A stretch of DNA of 64,000 nt from Erodium maritimum (lineage: Eukaryota > Streptophyta > Magnoliopsida > Geraniales > Geraniaceae). A program made the translations under genes and the position numbers. This document shows positions 9,606 to 21,432 of the stretch, piece by piece (positions within the stretch are counted from its first letter, which is position 1; each line of letters begins with the position of its first letter). The DNA lies in assembly GCA_963921825.1 (NCBI GenBank), contig OY997596.1:6143001-6207000 (forward strand), given 5' to 3'. Below the pieces are notes generated by a model. It did no database searches and was not told where the DNA came from. It worked only from the letters and a program-made list of their open reading frames with translations.

Positions 9606-12424
9606 AAATTTTGAGACAAACACTTAACTTAACCTAAATTGACCCCGAGGGTCATACCGGACTTAAGTTGACCCCGTTATCGACCAAAATGAGTTCCAGG
9701 GGACTCAGGGCAACTTCCTGATCAATTTGGGAAATGTTGACTTTTCGCTGGAAAAGTCAACCGGGCGACGTTTTGGTCCATTCGAGGACCGTTTGGGATC
9801 CAAAACGCTTAACCGTCGTCGCAGCGGTCTTAGTTGAGCCGTTTCCTTGTAGCCCGTCAAGTTTCGTAAATTCTTGGAAAAAGTGCCCGTTCGGGGCCCG
9901 AAACGTCCGATTTTCGCGAAACTGATTGGAAAATATCAACTAGATATTCTTCAAAATGTGTGGGACCCACCTTGACACATGTCAACTACTTGGTGGTGTT
10001 AGTTTTGGGGGGAAATGGGTGGATGAGAGGGTTGGCCGAACATAGGGTAAAGGGGAGGGGGTTTTGGGAGTTAGTGTTAGTTGTTTTAAAATTTAGAAAG
10101 AAGAAGAGAGGTTTTAGAGAGAGAAGAAGAAGGAGAAGAAGAGAGAAGAAAGGAAGTGGAGTTAGGGTTTGATTTTCAACCCTTGGATCGATTCAAAGCA
10201 AGGAGCAAATCTCTTCCCCTCGTCTTCCTCTCGAGTAAGCACTAAGGTGTTGGGGACGTTTTAGAGGTGTTTGGGGGTGTAAGGGCACGTTTTCCGGTGA
10301 CCGGAGGCTCGGGAGGAGCTCCGTCCACCGTGGGTGGTGGCCGTCCGGCCATGAGGTGGCTGGCCGGAGCTGGCAGCAGCCACCACATGGTGGACGACCC
10401 CCCCTCAAACCCTAGGGTCTCGGCCAAGTGGTTGGGGTGGGGCCCACGTGCTCGGTTGCTCGGGTTTTAATGTTCGGGTGGTTTAAAACGTCCCCCGGAC
10501 CACTTATTCCTAATCGAATCGAAATTTGGAATGAATTTGGAGAAGTTGTAATTAACGGGTTTTGGGAAACTTTAAACGTTAATTAATTGACTTAGAAGTC
10601 GGAATTCAATTCCGTCAAGTGCGTTGGGTTCCTTGAAATATTCTAAGACCGTAGAAACGAAAACGGGGGCTTTTGGAGCCTCGGAAGGCAATTAACCAAA
10701 ACCGGGCAGATTCGCCATGTCGGGCGAATCTGGCCTTTACGGATCCTTTATCGACAATCTCGAGTAATTGGGGAGTTTGGGAGTGATCGGCATTGTTGGG
10801 GTTACGTTTGGGCGTTAAGTATGTTAATTTTCGGTTTATTCGTACTAGTTTAAAAGTACTTTGAATTTGTGTTCTGTTAGATCGTGCTACGGACCGAGGC
10901 AAAGGGAAGCTCGGCGAGTGACTGGGTGTACTTCGGGTGTTGTTGGAGCGCTTTTGGTTTTATATACGAGGTAGGGAAAAGTAGTCGGATCTCGGCCCTG
11001 ATTAGGGAAAGTTAATAGTAGAATTGCATGTGACACCGGGGTGTCGTGGGTTGAGTAGAATTATTTAAATATTAGAAAAGCATGATACGGGATTGTAGCG
11101 TTTAAGAGAAAGGCATGTGACACTTAGTAGTGTCGTAGGAACAGAGAACTTAGCGATAATTGAATTACTGGAGGCATATGACCATGCCCAGAGGTTGTTT
11201 GTGAAACTAGTGATCTTAGGACTGTTGGAGGCATCGAGTATGCCGGAGGTTGTTGTGCGTTTTTAATTGTTGAGTTTGGGTGGCCCTGAGAGCCCGTATT
11301 ATTTACTGTCGAGTTGGGTGGCCTTGAGAGCCCGTATTATTTACTGTCGAGTTGGGTGGCCTTGAGAGCCCGTATTATTTACTGTTGAGTTGGGTGGCCT
11401 TGAGAGCCCGTATTATTTACTGTTGAGTTGGGTGGCCTTGAGAGCCCGTATTTTAAGTGTTGGTGTCTTGGGTGGCCTTGAGAGCCGTGTTATTTAATTT
11501 GGTGTTTGGGTGGCCATGAGAGCCCGTGTATTTATGGTTGTGTCTTGGGAGGCCATGATGGCCCGTGGGGATGTTGAACCCGAGTCTTGACTGTTGAGGT
11601 GTCTTGAGTGGCCCTGAGTGCCTGTTTGTTGAACTTGCTTGTGTTTGTGGTCGTGTTTTGCCCGATCCGACTGTGTGTCGGGGAGTGGTGTGGATTTTGG
11701 CAGGTTGCGAGCATTCTTTGGCTGGCCTGACCAAACTCGAGCCTCGGCAGGTTCTGAGCATTCTTCGGCTAGCCAGTTCCGTGTCCGGATCCCGAGAGGT
11801 TATGAGCATTCTTCGGCTAGCCTGATCCGTGACCGGGTCCCGGCAGGTTACGAGCATTCTTCGGCTGGCCTGACCGCGTACGAGGCTCGGCAGGTTCTGA
11901 GCATTCTTCGGCTAGCCTGATCCGTGTTCTTGTTTTTGGGGAAGGTCATTGTTGGCTGTGTTGTCTTACTTTGTGAGTTTAAGGTTGAGTTTGTTGTGGA
12001 AGGTAACGGGTTGTGGTTAGGTTGAGTACTTGAGTTGGTGTTGGTTTTGGTGTGGGTTTTGGTGTTGGTTTTAGCGTTGGTGTTACTGGCTTTATCTACT
12101 AATTATGTCATAGTCAGTCTGGTATCCGTGGAGGTGAGCGAACGTTCATCCCTAGCTGCTTTTCCTACAGGTACTGATCACTGGACGGACTAGGTTAGCT
12201 CTTGAAGCTGGTGGAGCTTGGAGCGGAGTCTGGTCTTTATTTTGTTGAGTCTAGTGACGGATATTGTACCCTGTCCGCTTGTTGGGACGTTTTTGTATTG
12301 TAAATACTATTATTTTGAGAAGTAAATGGAAATGTCAAAGCTTTTATTCAAAACAGGTTCAAGTGCTTTTATGTTTTAAAATGTTCGCGTCCCGAGTTCG
12401 GTTCTCTGAAATTGGGGCGTGACA
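9544..12424 (+). mobile_element. Right (3') LTR of the gypsy array
   Basis: About 2.88 kb, ending GGGGCGTGACA. It is longer than the middle LTR by 81 bp in the 38-bp array, and shorter by 12 bp in the TTGGTGTTGG array. The flank after it (ATTGT) would be one copy of the target-site duplication; the matching copy lies left of the window, so it cannot be checked. Confidence 0.92.
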
Positions 12425-13108
12425 ATTGTGGTAACATTTGCTTCAACCAAGGTTAGACAAGAAAAATATTTCTTGTTTGTCAAGATTGTGTGCGTAGCAG
12501 CACAATTAACAATACACCATTCGCCATCATTTTTGCAAGCATGTAATCCATAGTTGGGATCCATATCCTTTCATAAAACAAAAAGCATTACATCATCTTA
12601 CAAACTCTGAAATGATTACAAAAACACCATATATATTACATTATCCAAAAGGGGAAATACTAGTAAACACAACTTCAAGCCATATTTTCGTCACAGCCTA
12701 TATTCGCGTCATCATCTTTAAGGAATTCGGAGAGTGTAAGCTTGATTGGAGCATCAACATGATGAACATGATCAATAAAATTTGTCTCAACGACCTTTTC
12801 TTTCCCTTTGATCGATTCTTGATATAACTTTGCCAAGTGGTTTGGTACGTGACACACTCGTACCCAATGATCAGTTCCACCACATCGGTAACATTTGGTT
12901 TCAACATTTCTGGGATCTTAGTTCTGCGGGCATTTCCCTTTCTCATGTTTATCATATTTGTTCCACCTCTGGTGGTACACCTTGTTGTCTCTTCTATAAT
13001 GTTGGAAGCTCTTATACCCATAACCCTGACCATGACCATGACCACGACCACGTCCACGACCACAACCATGACCACGAAAGGGTCCTCGGCCTTCCCTTGG
13101 TCCAGAGC
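12425..13108 (-). pseudogene. Fragment of Ty1/copia gag-protease, host of the gypsy array and the LARD
   Basis: Read on the minus strand from 13108: a Gly/Arg/His-rich stretch (13121-12918), then a CCHC knuckle CYRCGGTDHWVRVC near 12890-12850, a spacer ending near 12675, and a protease-start region with CAATHTILTNKKYF (12530-12440). In related copia elements the last motif is preceded by the catalytic Asp (DSATTHTI-like); here it is NCAATHTI, so Asp is replaced by Asn. Stops break the frame. Both ends are cut by other elements: the gypsy array at 12424 and the long-LTR element at 13109. The gypsy array must have inserted between the zinc knuckle and the rest of pol, which should continue left of the window. 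Confidence 0.75.
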
Positions 13109-15975
13109 TGTCACGCCCCAAATCCGGTTTTGACCGGATTCGAGACGTGAACTAAAACAATAATCTTTTTAATCGAAAATAAAGCCAACAAGTCTCAAAC
13201 TCATAATTTTAAAACTTTAAACACCACGCGAGTCACAACTCGGTAAAACCCAACGATAAAACAGTTCAAAATAAAACGGTACGTCTCTAGACTATCTACC
13301 CTAGGACCCTCGTAAGCTCCCAAGCATCGAGCATCCTGCTAGTACACTTCCCGCTTAGAACCAGAAAAACAACAAGTAAGGGGGTGAGCTTTCGCTCAGT
13401 AGGAAAAGTAGTTAAGGTTATAAGCAAGCGCTCACCACCACGGGTAACCGTCCAATTAGGGAATACTAGTACAGCACACAACTAATTTCTAACGGAACTC
13501 GTAACCACCATCCTCAACTCAAGACCAACCCACGCGCACAACCATAAACAACCAGACAGCACAAACAACAACCAGCACACCAAGTGACACGTCATCAAAC
13601 ATAAGGTAAATTGTAAAAGCATAAAACGTCCCTTACCACAGTCCCCTACTCGGTCGGTTGTCCACAGCCCGACACCCTCATATCGTACCGGAACACTCAG
13701 CAGAACAAACCCATAACCCGAACGGCAGTTCCCAACACCACCGAATGCACCCAGCCATTTATATCGTACCGTAACACGAAGCCTCGGTCCCGACACCTAC
13801 CCGTCACGTAGACTCGGGGTAACATCCTAGACCGAAAATCCCTCAGTCGGACGTCTTCCTGTCACATAGACTCAGGGCCATAATCTTCCCATCACGTAGA
13901 CTCAGGGCCATAATCTTCCCGTCACATAGACTCAGGTATCAAACACGCCATCCTTGGCCTCGATACACTACACCTAAACTATCCCACGGTGCAAGTATCA
14001 CTCCAGTTACGCCTTTTCTCGGAACACACAACAAGATAAATATTACAATTGTCATAATTAAACACGGCTTACCGAGCCCAACAATCTTACCACAACCAGT
14101 CACATCGGTCTATCACTCACCCGACCATCACACAACCAAGGGTTCATATCAACACAACCACGTCGCACTCGCCCATACATATCAGCAACAAGCTCAACGG
14201 TTATACTAATCTTGTCTATTAACCCTAACGACAACGACTCACAAGGCAGGCATATCAAACAACAACAGGCAATTCCAAACCAACACACAACCTACGGCTC
14301 GACATGGCTGGTCTACCAACACGGCAAAACCCAAGACAGAAACATAAAGGTTCACAGTTCGGTCCACTACTCTAGTTGTTCTCATCTTACAAGTTACTAC
14401 GACTCGTCCGATTATTATCTGATATAAACGTTCTTTCCAATTTTATTAATCCTAGCATGCATACTAGTAACTTTCCGCAATTAAACCGGTATCCGCTACT
14501 TCCCTACCACAACCGAAGAACAACAGCTACGCCTCCTAGCTACTGACGTCCTGGCTCGCTACCTCCGGTCTCCTCTTCGATCGAAGTCGGACTCTAAATT
14601 ACAAGAAAGCTACAATTAAAACCGATTTCACAATTTAAATTAAAAGGTTACGACGGTTTCGATTTAAGTTCAAAAGTTGTCTTTTAGACTCGAGCGGGCT
14701 AAAAGCAGGATTACGGCGAATCGGCTTCGAGCACCTGAGCACCGAAACCGGTGCACGCTTCGCGAGGCACAGTCTCAATGCACAGATCTCGAGGCACGGG
14801 TTTCGTGGCACGATTCCCGAGGTCCGATACAACATTCCGCTTTTGTTCCGCTCCAAAACCGAATTAACGTCCCGCAGTCGTTCCAGTTACCAAAAACGTT
14901 GAACAGCCCCAAAAACTCGTGTTTTCTTCTTTTAAACAAATTTGAACTCGTTTTAGCTTTCTTCGCTTTTTAAATCTGATTTTAGTTCAAAATTCTCTTC
15001 CTTTTTTTATTCAAACTATTTTTCGTTTCAATTAAACTTTCTTTTCAAATTCATTTGATTTTGCGTCAAACATTTCAGATCTAAAAAGGAAACGGCTTCA
15101 ACAGAGCCCAGATCCACAAAGCAAACTCGGGAAAAGGAACGGAAAAGGGAGAAGAACGAAGATTAGGTCAGATTCCGACCGGCAACGACAAAGATGTTGC
15201 CGGCCGAGGTCTCACCGTAAACAGAAGGGGGGACGTCGCGGGGGAAGGTTGCTTCTCTGGTAGTCGGCGAACCGGAGTTCGCTGGTACGAGACGTGGCTC
15301 GGGAGGAGCCGATCTGAGAGGACGGAAGGTCGCCGGTCTTGAGGACACGGGCGAACCTCTCCGGCAAGGTAATCGAGGGCGGTGGCGAGGTAGACGGGAG
15401 AACGGGCTTGGGCTCGGGAGAGGCGAGGCTCGGGACGAGGTAGAGAAAGCTCGTGGCTCGGTTTTGGGTTGCTGAGAGTAAGGAGAAGGGAGTGGACGGC
15501 GGCGAGCGGTGTGAGACGAGGAGGAGGGAAGGCGAGAGTCGGAGATGCAGAGGGATGGTCGGAGAAGGGCGGAGATGGGTGGTGCGGTCGTGCGAACGAC
15601 GAAGGAGGGAGAGGGAATCGGGAAGTGAGGGAGAGAGGCGACCAGAATTTAGGGTTTCAGACCCTATATTCGCTTTTATACCGAAGCCAACAGACGGGCT
15701 TGGGCCTCCAGAACCGGGCCTGGCTAGCAGGCCGTTGGTGAAGTGGGCCGCACGGCCCAAACGAGAGGGGAAACTGGATCGGGCGGTTCAGGCCTGGCCG
15801 GGTCTTCTGGTCGGGTCTGGCCTGACCCGAACCGACTTTTAAAAAAAAAAAACTAAATTCTAATTCAAAAACCTTTTTTTTAACGAAAAAGAGATTAAAC
15901 CCAAAACTCACCCTCGACGATCCGACGAACACTTTTAAATAAATAAAAACTTTTTAAACCGAGGCGGTCTTCACA
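13109..15975 (-). mobile_element. 3' LTR of a minus-strand non-autonomous LTR element (LARD-like)
   Basis: About 2.87 kb. On the minus strand it starts TGTGAAGACCGCC (15975) after a polypurine tract and ends GGGGCGTGACA at 13109. The terminal bases resemble those of the gypsy LTR above, which suggests mobilisation by the same class of enzyme (inference). A 33-bp tandem motif (GACTCAGGGCCATAATCTTCC) is at 13862-13940. No coding potential was recognised; open frames around 15200-15930 are compositional. Related to the solo LTR at 53460-56416. Confidence 0.75.
13862..13940 (+). repeat. 33-bp tandem repeat inside the LARD LTR
   Basis: Two to three units of CATAGACTCAGGGCCATAAT with CTTCCCGTCA between them. 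Short and local. Confidence 0.7.
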
Positions 15976-17695
15976 ATCTTCCCCCCTTAAAAGAATTTCG
16001 TCCTCGAAATTCAAACCGAACGCGCTCCACTTAACCCTCTCTCAGGGAACGTTCGATTAAAACTCCCCGTCCATCAACCCTCCAGCACGCGGAAAAGACT
16101 TCAGCCAGTTAGTCGATACCGAAATCCACCGTCGGTAGAGACACCACACCGCCACACGCAACTTGGTCGAGATATCCTATACCGGAACCCATCGTCGGTA
16201 TAGGCATCCTATCAGGACAAAACTCACACCGTCCTTAAAACGGATCCAACCCACAGTCTCTTCTCCACAACCACTCTCTCCACTTAAACAAGTAACGCGC
16301 ACAAACAAAACGAAAGAAGTCCCCCACTCTTCCGCTGCGCCACTTTGATCTCAAGGTACTCGATCACCTTTCCTGACCGGTCTGACTGCTTACCGGTACT
16401 GTTACGGCCCTCCGCCGCTCTTCATTCGTCTCCGATCATCCCGATTGTCGACAATGTACACACACTGGCCCCCGTTCTAACGCGATGGCACCTACCGATG
16501 TTCCTGATCCTGTCTGCTTCACCGTCAAACGGTAGTCTGCGGCCGGGAAAACCCTGCAGTTCTCCTTCCTCTCGGTTCTCGAGTCTCGTACGGTCCCACG
16601 ATACTGCTCAGTCGTTGCCGAGTCTTATGGACCCTCGCGGTCTCTCAGCGACCTCGTTCCACTGTTGTCATTGTATCCACCATCTCAAAACTATACCCGA
16701 TTCATCAGGGTGAGGACTCGATCTCAACCACGGGCTCGGGGCCCTTCCTCGAACTTCTTGCATCCATTCGCCTCGACGGCCACCCCAAACTGGTGCAAAC
16801 AGTCCACGCCGTAACTCTGGCCTCGTACTTCACCTTTGATACTCCGTCCCGTTTTAACCCGGAGGCCTGCTAGTGCTACTCCTCTTAACCTTCTCAGTGG
16901 GAGTAACCAGGGAACCTGTGCCCCCAACGACTTCCATCTCTTACCTCGAGGTCCCACGCCGCAAGTACTCTTCGCACGGGCAACGCCCCCGTTTAGTTTC
17001 TTACTCTTAAAGAACGACGCGCTTAACATAACTAACGTGCACACGCGGAACAAGCAGACAAACTTGTACTAAATATACTAAGTAGTAGTAGTAGTATAGT
17101 CATAGAAATACACCCAATCAGAGAAGTTCGCACATTAGTGCGTCACACATATAAGCCAAACAAAACAACAAATTCACACAATTCACACCAATCAACAATT
17201 TTCAACACACGAACAGTTCACAATACGCAACAACAGCTCAAAGTTAAAATTCTTAGCACGATCAATTTTCACCCAAAACATTCATGTCGATATCGTGTCG
17301 TTACAACCTGATTCAGGCGTCCCCGAACTAGGTTGTAACCACCTGACATCCCCCCATTCACGTCCAGCTATAGTGGCCCCTATAGCTAAACTGTGATGGT
17401 ACATACACTTCAGTTTCTGCAGAAAATCGGGCATGATCCATTCGTAAATTACACTAACCAACCGCTTAAGCGGGCAATCAAAACACACCTGCACAACATA
17501 AACAAGGACCACAAAACACAGCAGTTCAACCAACAATCAAACCGAGACTTTCTCGTCTCGTTCATACGCTTAGGACATCTCCGAATTGCGTAACCGGCAC
17601 ACCGAAACTCAACATCCTAACTCTACCCACCTAATTTACGTACGGTCCGAGGTTTGAAAAACATTTTCAAATGAAACCTGGCTCTGATACCAAAT
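15976..17695 (-). mobile_element. Non-coding internal region of the LARD-like element
   Basis: Only 1.72 kb separates the two LTRs. On the minus strand it starts with a primer-binding site (17693-17680: TTGGTATCAGAGCCA, a perfect tRNA-iMet type) and ends with a polypurine tract (15995-15976: CTTTTAAGGGGGGAAGAT). Nothing between resembles gag or pol in any frame; the open frames at 16724-17072 give no recognisable domain. The element would need proteins from a relative. The preceding bases at 16010-15996 (GACGAAATT) match the gypsy element's sequence ahead of its polypurine tract, again pointing to a chromovirus helper. Confidence 0.75.
17680..17693 (-). other. Primer-binding site of the LARD-like element
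   Basis: Minus-strand TTGGTATCAGAGCC, complementary to the 3' end of plant initiator tRNA-Met, three bases from the end of the 5' LTR. It sets the element's orientation. Confidence 0.85.
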
Positions 17696-18367
17696 TGTCA
17701 CGCCCCAAATCCGGTTTTGACCGGACTCGAGACGTGAACTAAAACAATAATCTTTTTAATCGAAAATAAAGCCAACAAGTCTCAAACTCATAATTTTAAA
17801 ACTTTAAACACCACGCGAGTCACAGCTCGGTAAAACCCAACGATAAAACAGTTCAAAATAAAACGGTACGTCTCTAGACTATCTACCCTAGGACCCTCGT
17901 AAGCTCCCAAGCATCGAGCATCCTGCTAGTACACTTCCCGCTTAGAACCAGAAAAACAACAAGTAAGGGGGTGAGCTTTCGCTCAGTAGGAAAAGTAGTT
18001 AAGGTTATAAGCAAGCGCTCACCACCACGGGTAACCGTCCAATTAGGGCATACTAGTACAGCACACAACTAATTTCTAACGGAACTCGTAACCACCATCC
18101 TCAACTCAAGACCAACCCACGCGCACAACCATAAACAACCAGACAGCACAAACAGCAACCAGCACACCAAGTGACACGTCATCAAACATAAGGTAAATTG
18201 TAAAAGCATAAAACGTCCCTTACCACAGTCCCCTACTCGGTCGGTTGTCCACAGCCCGACACCCTCATATCGTACCGGAACACTCAGCAGAACAAACCCA
18301 TAACCCGAACGGCAGTTCCCAACACCACCGAATGCACCCAGCCATTTATATCGTACCGTAACACGAA
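17696..18367 (-). mobile_element. Truncated 5' LTR of the LARD-like element
   Basis: 672 bp that align without gaps to 13109-13780, with about four substitutions that I can see. At 18367 homology stops abruptly and LINE-type sequence begins, so about 2.2 kb of this LTR is missing. No target-site duplication can be checked because the outer end is lost. Confidence 0.85.
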
Positions 18368-19600
18368 TGGGGACTGCTAGGTCGGTTGTGGTCACCACAA
18401 CCCCCACGAAAGGACATGCTCCTCCGTATCATTACTAATGCTTTGGGTAAGGCTGCAGAAGGGCTAGTGGTCAAAGACATAGGGCCGGGACTGTTCGGCT
18501 TCTACTTCCGATCGTCGGAATCTAGGGCATGGGTTCGAGGTAATAAGCCATGGTGCTTCGATGGCCGAGTCCTATTGCTTAGGGACTTGGACCCATGCGC
18601 TCGGGAGTTGCTCGCTCTGGACCAAGTCCAATTATGGGTCCATGCTAGGGGACTACCACCTCTGGTTCGGACGAGAGAGATGAGTGTCTCTATCGGGGAT
18701 GCCTTGGGGATGTGTGTAGATGTCCCATGTGACCAATGAGGCATGTGCTAGGGAGGGACCGTTAGGGTCCGATTCTGGAATCTCCTAGAACGGCCCCTAA
18801 GAAAGGGGCTGGTGCTCCGGTTTCCATCCTATCAATGTGGAACTCACGTACTCAAAGCTTGCGAGCTTCTGATATAACTCAGGCCGACTAGGCCATATCC
18901 TGAAGGACTGTACGTGGGCGGTTCCTGGGCCACTTCGATTTGGAGCTTTCATGCTAGAATATGACAGGGAGAAGCAGGTCAAACGGTATGCCACAGACTG
19001 GGGGGAGACGGCCAGCCTACCTAGCCCCCTTGGGCTTTGGCCCGCTAGGTCCTTTGAAGCTGACCAAAGCTACCCGGACTCCCACACCTCCTCGACTGGA
19101 GCTTCAGGGAACGACTAGTAGGGCCCCACCTCAGCCTCCTGTTTATCGCCTAGGGGTTCTGCCGCGACTTTCCACTCAGGATGCAAGAGCTCGTGCGGAA
19201 GGGGGAGCAACGAGGGCGGTATTGGCTGGAGCGGTTGGATTGAGGGTTGGCCAGGGTACCCTAAAAAGGACGCCGTACGGGGACCCCATGGAGGATCAAG
19301 CCAGGGCAGGCAAGCAGCCCCACCAAGAAGAATGAGTAGTGAAACATGCATCAAGGACTGGATCTGGGAGGGGTCCATGTATGATGCGCTGCCCCCCCCC
19401 CCCCCCATCACTTTTACTGTTGAGGTCCATCGAGATCTCCGGTCTTCTAGTCTCTCCACTCGTCTTCTATCATTGTCCGTGAAGCATCAAAAAACCGTCG
19501 GTAACGGTTATGGTACTAAAAAGATTAGAAAACCATTGTTCATTAATTCTGACCTTCTTTCAATGGTCGAGGAGCTTGTTCCTCGATGCACATTTATGTA
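18368..19600 (+). pseudogene. Decayed LINE ORF1-type fragment (DUF4283 plus zinc knuckle)
   Basis: The open frame up to 18739 carries hallmarks of the DUF4283 domain found in plant LINE gag-like proteins and derived genes: VKDIGPGLFGFYF, NKPWCFDGRVLLL and VQLWVHARGLPP. After a stop, a shifted frame near 18860-18960 has the remains of a CCHC knuckle (GRLGHILKDC) and LRFGAFMLEY. There is no convincing ATG, no endonuclease or reverse transcriptase, and the frame shifts repeatedly. A run of 15 C lies at 19392-19406. Beyond about 19200 I cannot assign the sequence. It probably came in by deletion or rearrangement at the LTR break. Confidence 0.6.
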
Positions 19601-20380
19601 GTCATAATAATTAAATAATACTGCACCTTTCGCTCAAAAAAATATACAAATAATACTAAATAAATAAGGTTTATATATTAAACTATCCTCACTTCACTTG
19701 ACCAATTGAAAAACCAATACCAACTTGTACTCTTCGGTAATAAAAATGGTAGGCCAACATAAGGGTGGGCATGGTTGGTTAAACCGACCATATGCCCAAA
19801 CTCACCACCAGACCGGGAATCAACGGTTTTCTGAAAGTTCACACTGGTACTAGAGATATGGGTTAGAATCCGACCACGTTAATTGTGGTCGGTTACCATT
19901 TTTAACCAGACCAACCACGACCATATAGATAATTTTCCATTGAGCCTCTATTTGAACTCTTACTTCGCCCTCATATACTAGTCCAAAGTCCACAGAAATA
20001 GCACAAGAACGGTATTGATTTGGTGGTCATTCGGTCAACGGGGTAAGGGAAAACGAAGAAAGATGAGAGATAGAGATGAAGAAGAAGCGGCTGAGGCGAG
20101 GAACGGAGGACATCAACGGCGAGCACGGATCGGAGGACAGATCGACGAGCACAAATTAACACCCATCTTAACGTACCTTTCAATAGACTATAATATTGAA
20201 CAACAAAAGAAATGCGGATGTGTCTGAGATTGAAATGTTATATTCAAATTGTAGGGACAAAAAAAGTCCTTTGAGGTTCACCATTTCAGAGTTGAAAATG
20301 ATGCTCGGTGTGTGATGAAGCTTCAGCCGAGAAGACAAAAGGAGGAGATGGTGCTTATTTGGTTAAGATTAGTTTAGAGC

Positions 20381-20530
20381 ATTCACAACCATCTCGCCGG
20401 CAACCGGCGAGATGGCGCTGGCGAGATGGTTTATAATATTTGGTTTTAATCTCCTTACCAGCTCACCGCCAGCGAGCTCTGCAGTGGGGTTTTTGTTGCT
20501 GGCGGGGAGCCGCCGACGAGATGGGGAAAA
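20381..20530. repeat. Left subterminal motif array of the Harbinger element
   Basis: Repeats of (C)TCGCC(A/G)GC and its complement GCTGGCGAG, mirrored at 22540-22730 on the right. The density and symmetry suggest recognition by the element-encoded Myb/SANT proteins or transposase (inference). Confidence 0.6.
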
Positions 20531-20707
20531 GGCAAATATAAAACAAAAAAATATTATAATCAAACCCCGCATTTTTATTATAATTATACATATGATAGTT
20601 TAGCACACAGACGATAATGAAAACATAATTAGCACTCAAACGATAGTTAAAAACATAAACGATATATAATTTTATTACACGTTCACGATTTATAGCTCGT
20701 GAACGTA

Positions 20708-21079
20708 CTACAGGAATTTGGGTTGGTCTCGAACGATCTCCCACAGAAAGCACTTCGTGAAATGTTGGCCATGGACCATGTGGTACTCAACTGCCGCTGC
20801 AGAGCGATGGTAATTCTCGGTATTTCCCAGCAGGGAGACCTCAACTGCTACACGGTAACACAATTCATAACGGTGGATTTTCTTGGCGAGATCCTGCCAG
20901 TGGTCTCTACACTGCTTTTGGGTTCTCGGCGGGGAACTGGCCGGAGCACCGTGGACAAAATTGGCGTAGACTACCGGCCAGTACCTATTGTTTGGGCCCG
21001 GCCGGGCATCCTGCAGCCAACATAAGACCAGCACCATCTCTTCCTCGGCAGTCCACGGGTATGAAGGTACGACGGCCAT
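20708..21079 (-). CDS. Myb/SANT-like protein of Harbinger element (second, short copy)
   Basis: 123 residues from ATG 21079 to TAG. The N-terminal half is a single Myb/SANT-like domain (residues about 8-70: YPWTAEEEMVLVLCWLQDAR, then TQKQCRDHWQDLAKKI), followed by a region comparable to the post-Myb part of the neighbouring protein (HGQHFTKCFLWEIVRDQPKF against HGHPFTWKHWWNLVKDQHKW). It lacks the long C-terminal tail of the first copy. A TATA box (TATAAATA on the minus strand, 21185-21178) lies about 100 bp before the ATG with a CT-rich leader between, so it is its own transcription unit. In PIF/Harbinger elements the Myb-like protein binds transposon ends and helps bring transposase to DNA. 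Whether this one is functional or a truncated duplicate is unknown. Confidence 0.7.
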   Translation of the reverse strand: MAVVPSYPWTAEEEMVLVLCWLQDARPGPNNRYWPVVYANFVHGAPASSPPRTQKQCRDHWQDLAKKIHRYELCYRVAVEVSLLGNTENYHRSAAAVEYHMVHGQHFTKCFLWEIVRDQPKFL

Positions 21080-21177
21080 TGGTGCTTCGAAGAAGGGGAG
21101 AAAATAAGAACGGAAGAAGGTTTGAAGAGAGAGAGAGAATTGGGAGAAGAGGTATGAAAAATGAAGGAGGGGGGTTC

Positions 21178-21185
21178 TATTTATA
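21178..21185 (-). promoter_or_regulatory. TATA box of the short Myb-like gene
   Basis: Minus-strand GGCTATAAATAGAAC, 100 bp upstream of the ATG, in the 350-bp gap after the first Myb-like gene. Confidence 0.6.
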
Positions 21186-21432
21186 GCCCAAGCCGCCGGC
21201 CACAGAGGGGCATTTTGGCGGTGGTGGCATTAATGGCACACATCCCAAGAAACCTACAATTCACTAAATGTAAAAAAACTACTATTTGTTTGACCAAATT
21301 GAAAAAGCAACAATTGATTGACATTAAATTTTTTTTTACCGAAACATAAAACATAAAAAAATTCACTAAAGAAACTGGAAATACAACTTAAAAAAAACAC
21401 AAGTACGTAAAATAAACAGCGGCATCACTGGT

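Noticed and set aside
12830..13150. Plus-strand frames rich in His-Asp and Thr repeats
   Set aside because: Mirror of the Gly/Arg/His-rich copia gag segment on the minus strand.
15200..15932. Several overlapping open frames on both strands in the LARD LTR, up to 182 codons
   Set aside because: GC-rich, low-complexity (Arg/Ser/Pro) translations with no family signature; compositional.
16724..17072. Overlapping frames of 109 and 78 codons in the LARD internal region
   Set aside because: No gag, pol or transposase motif; no relation to the gypsy proteins beside it.
17680..17693. tRNA-like sequence at the LTR edges (also 4071 and 28500)
   Set aside because: Only the 12-15 bases complementary to the tRNA 3' end are present; these are primer sites, not tRNA genes.
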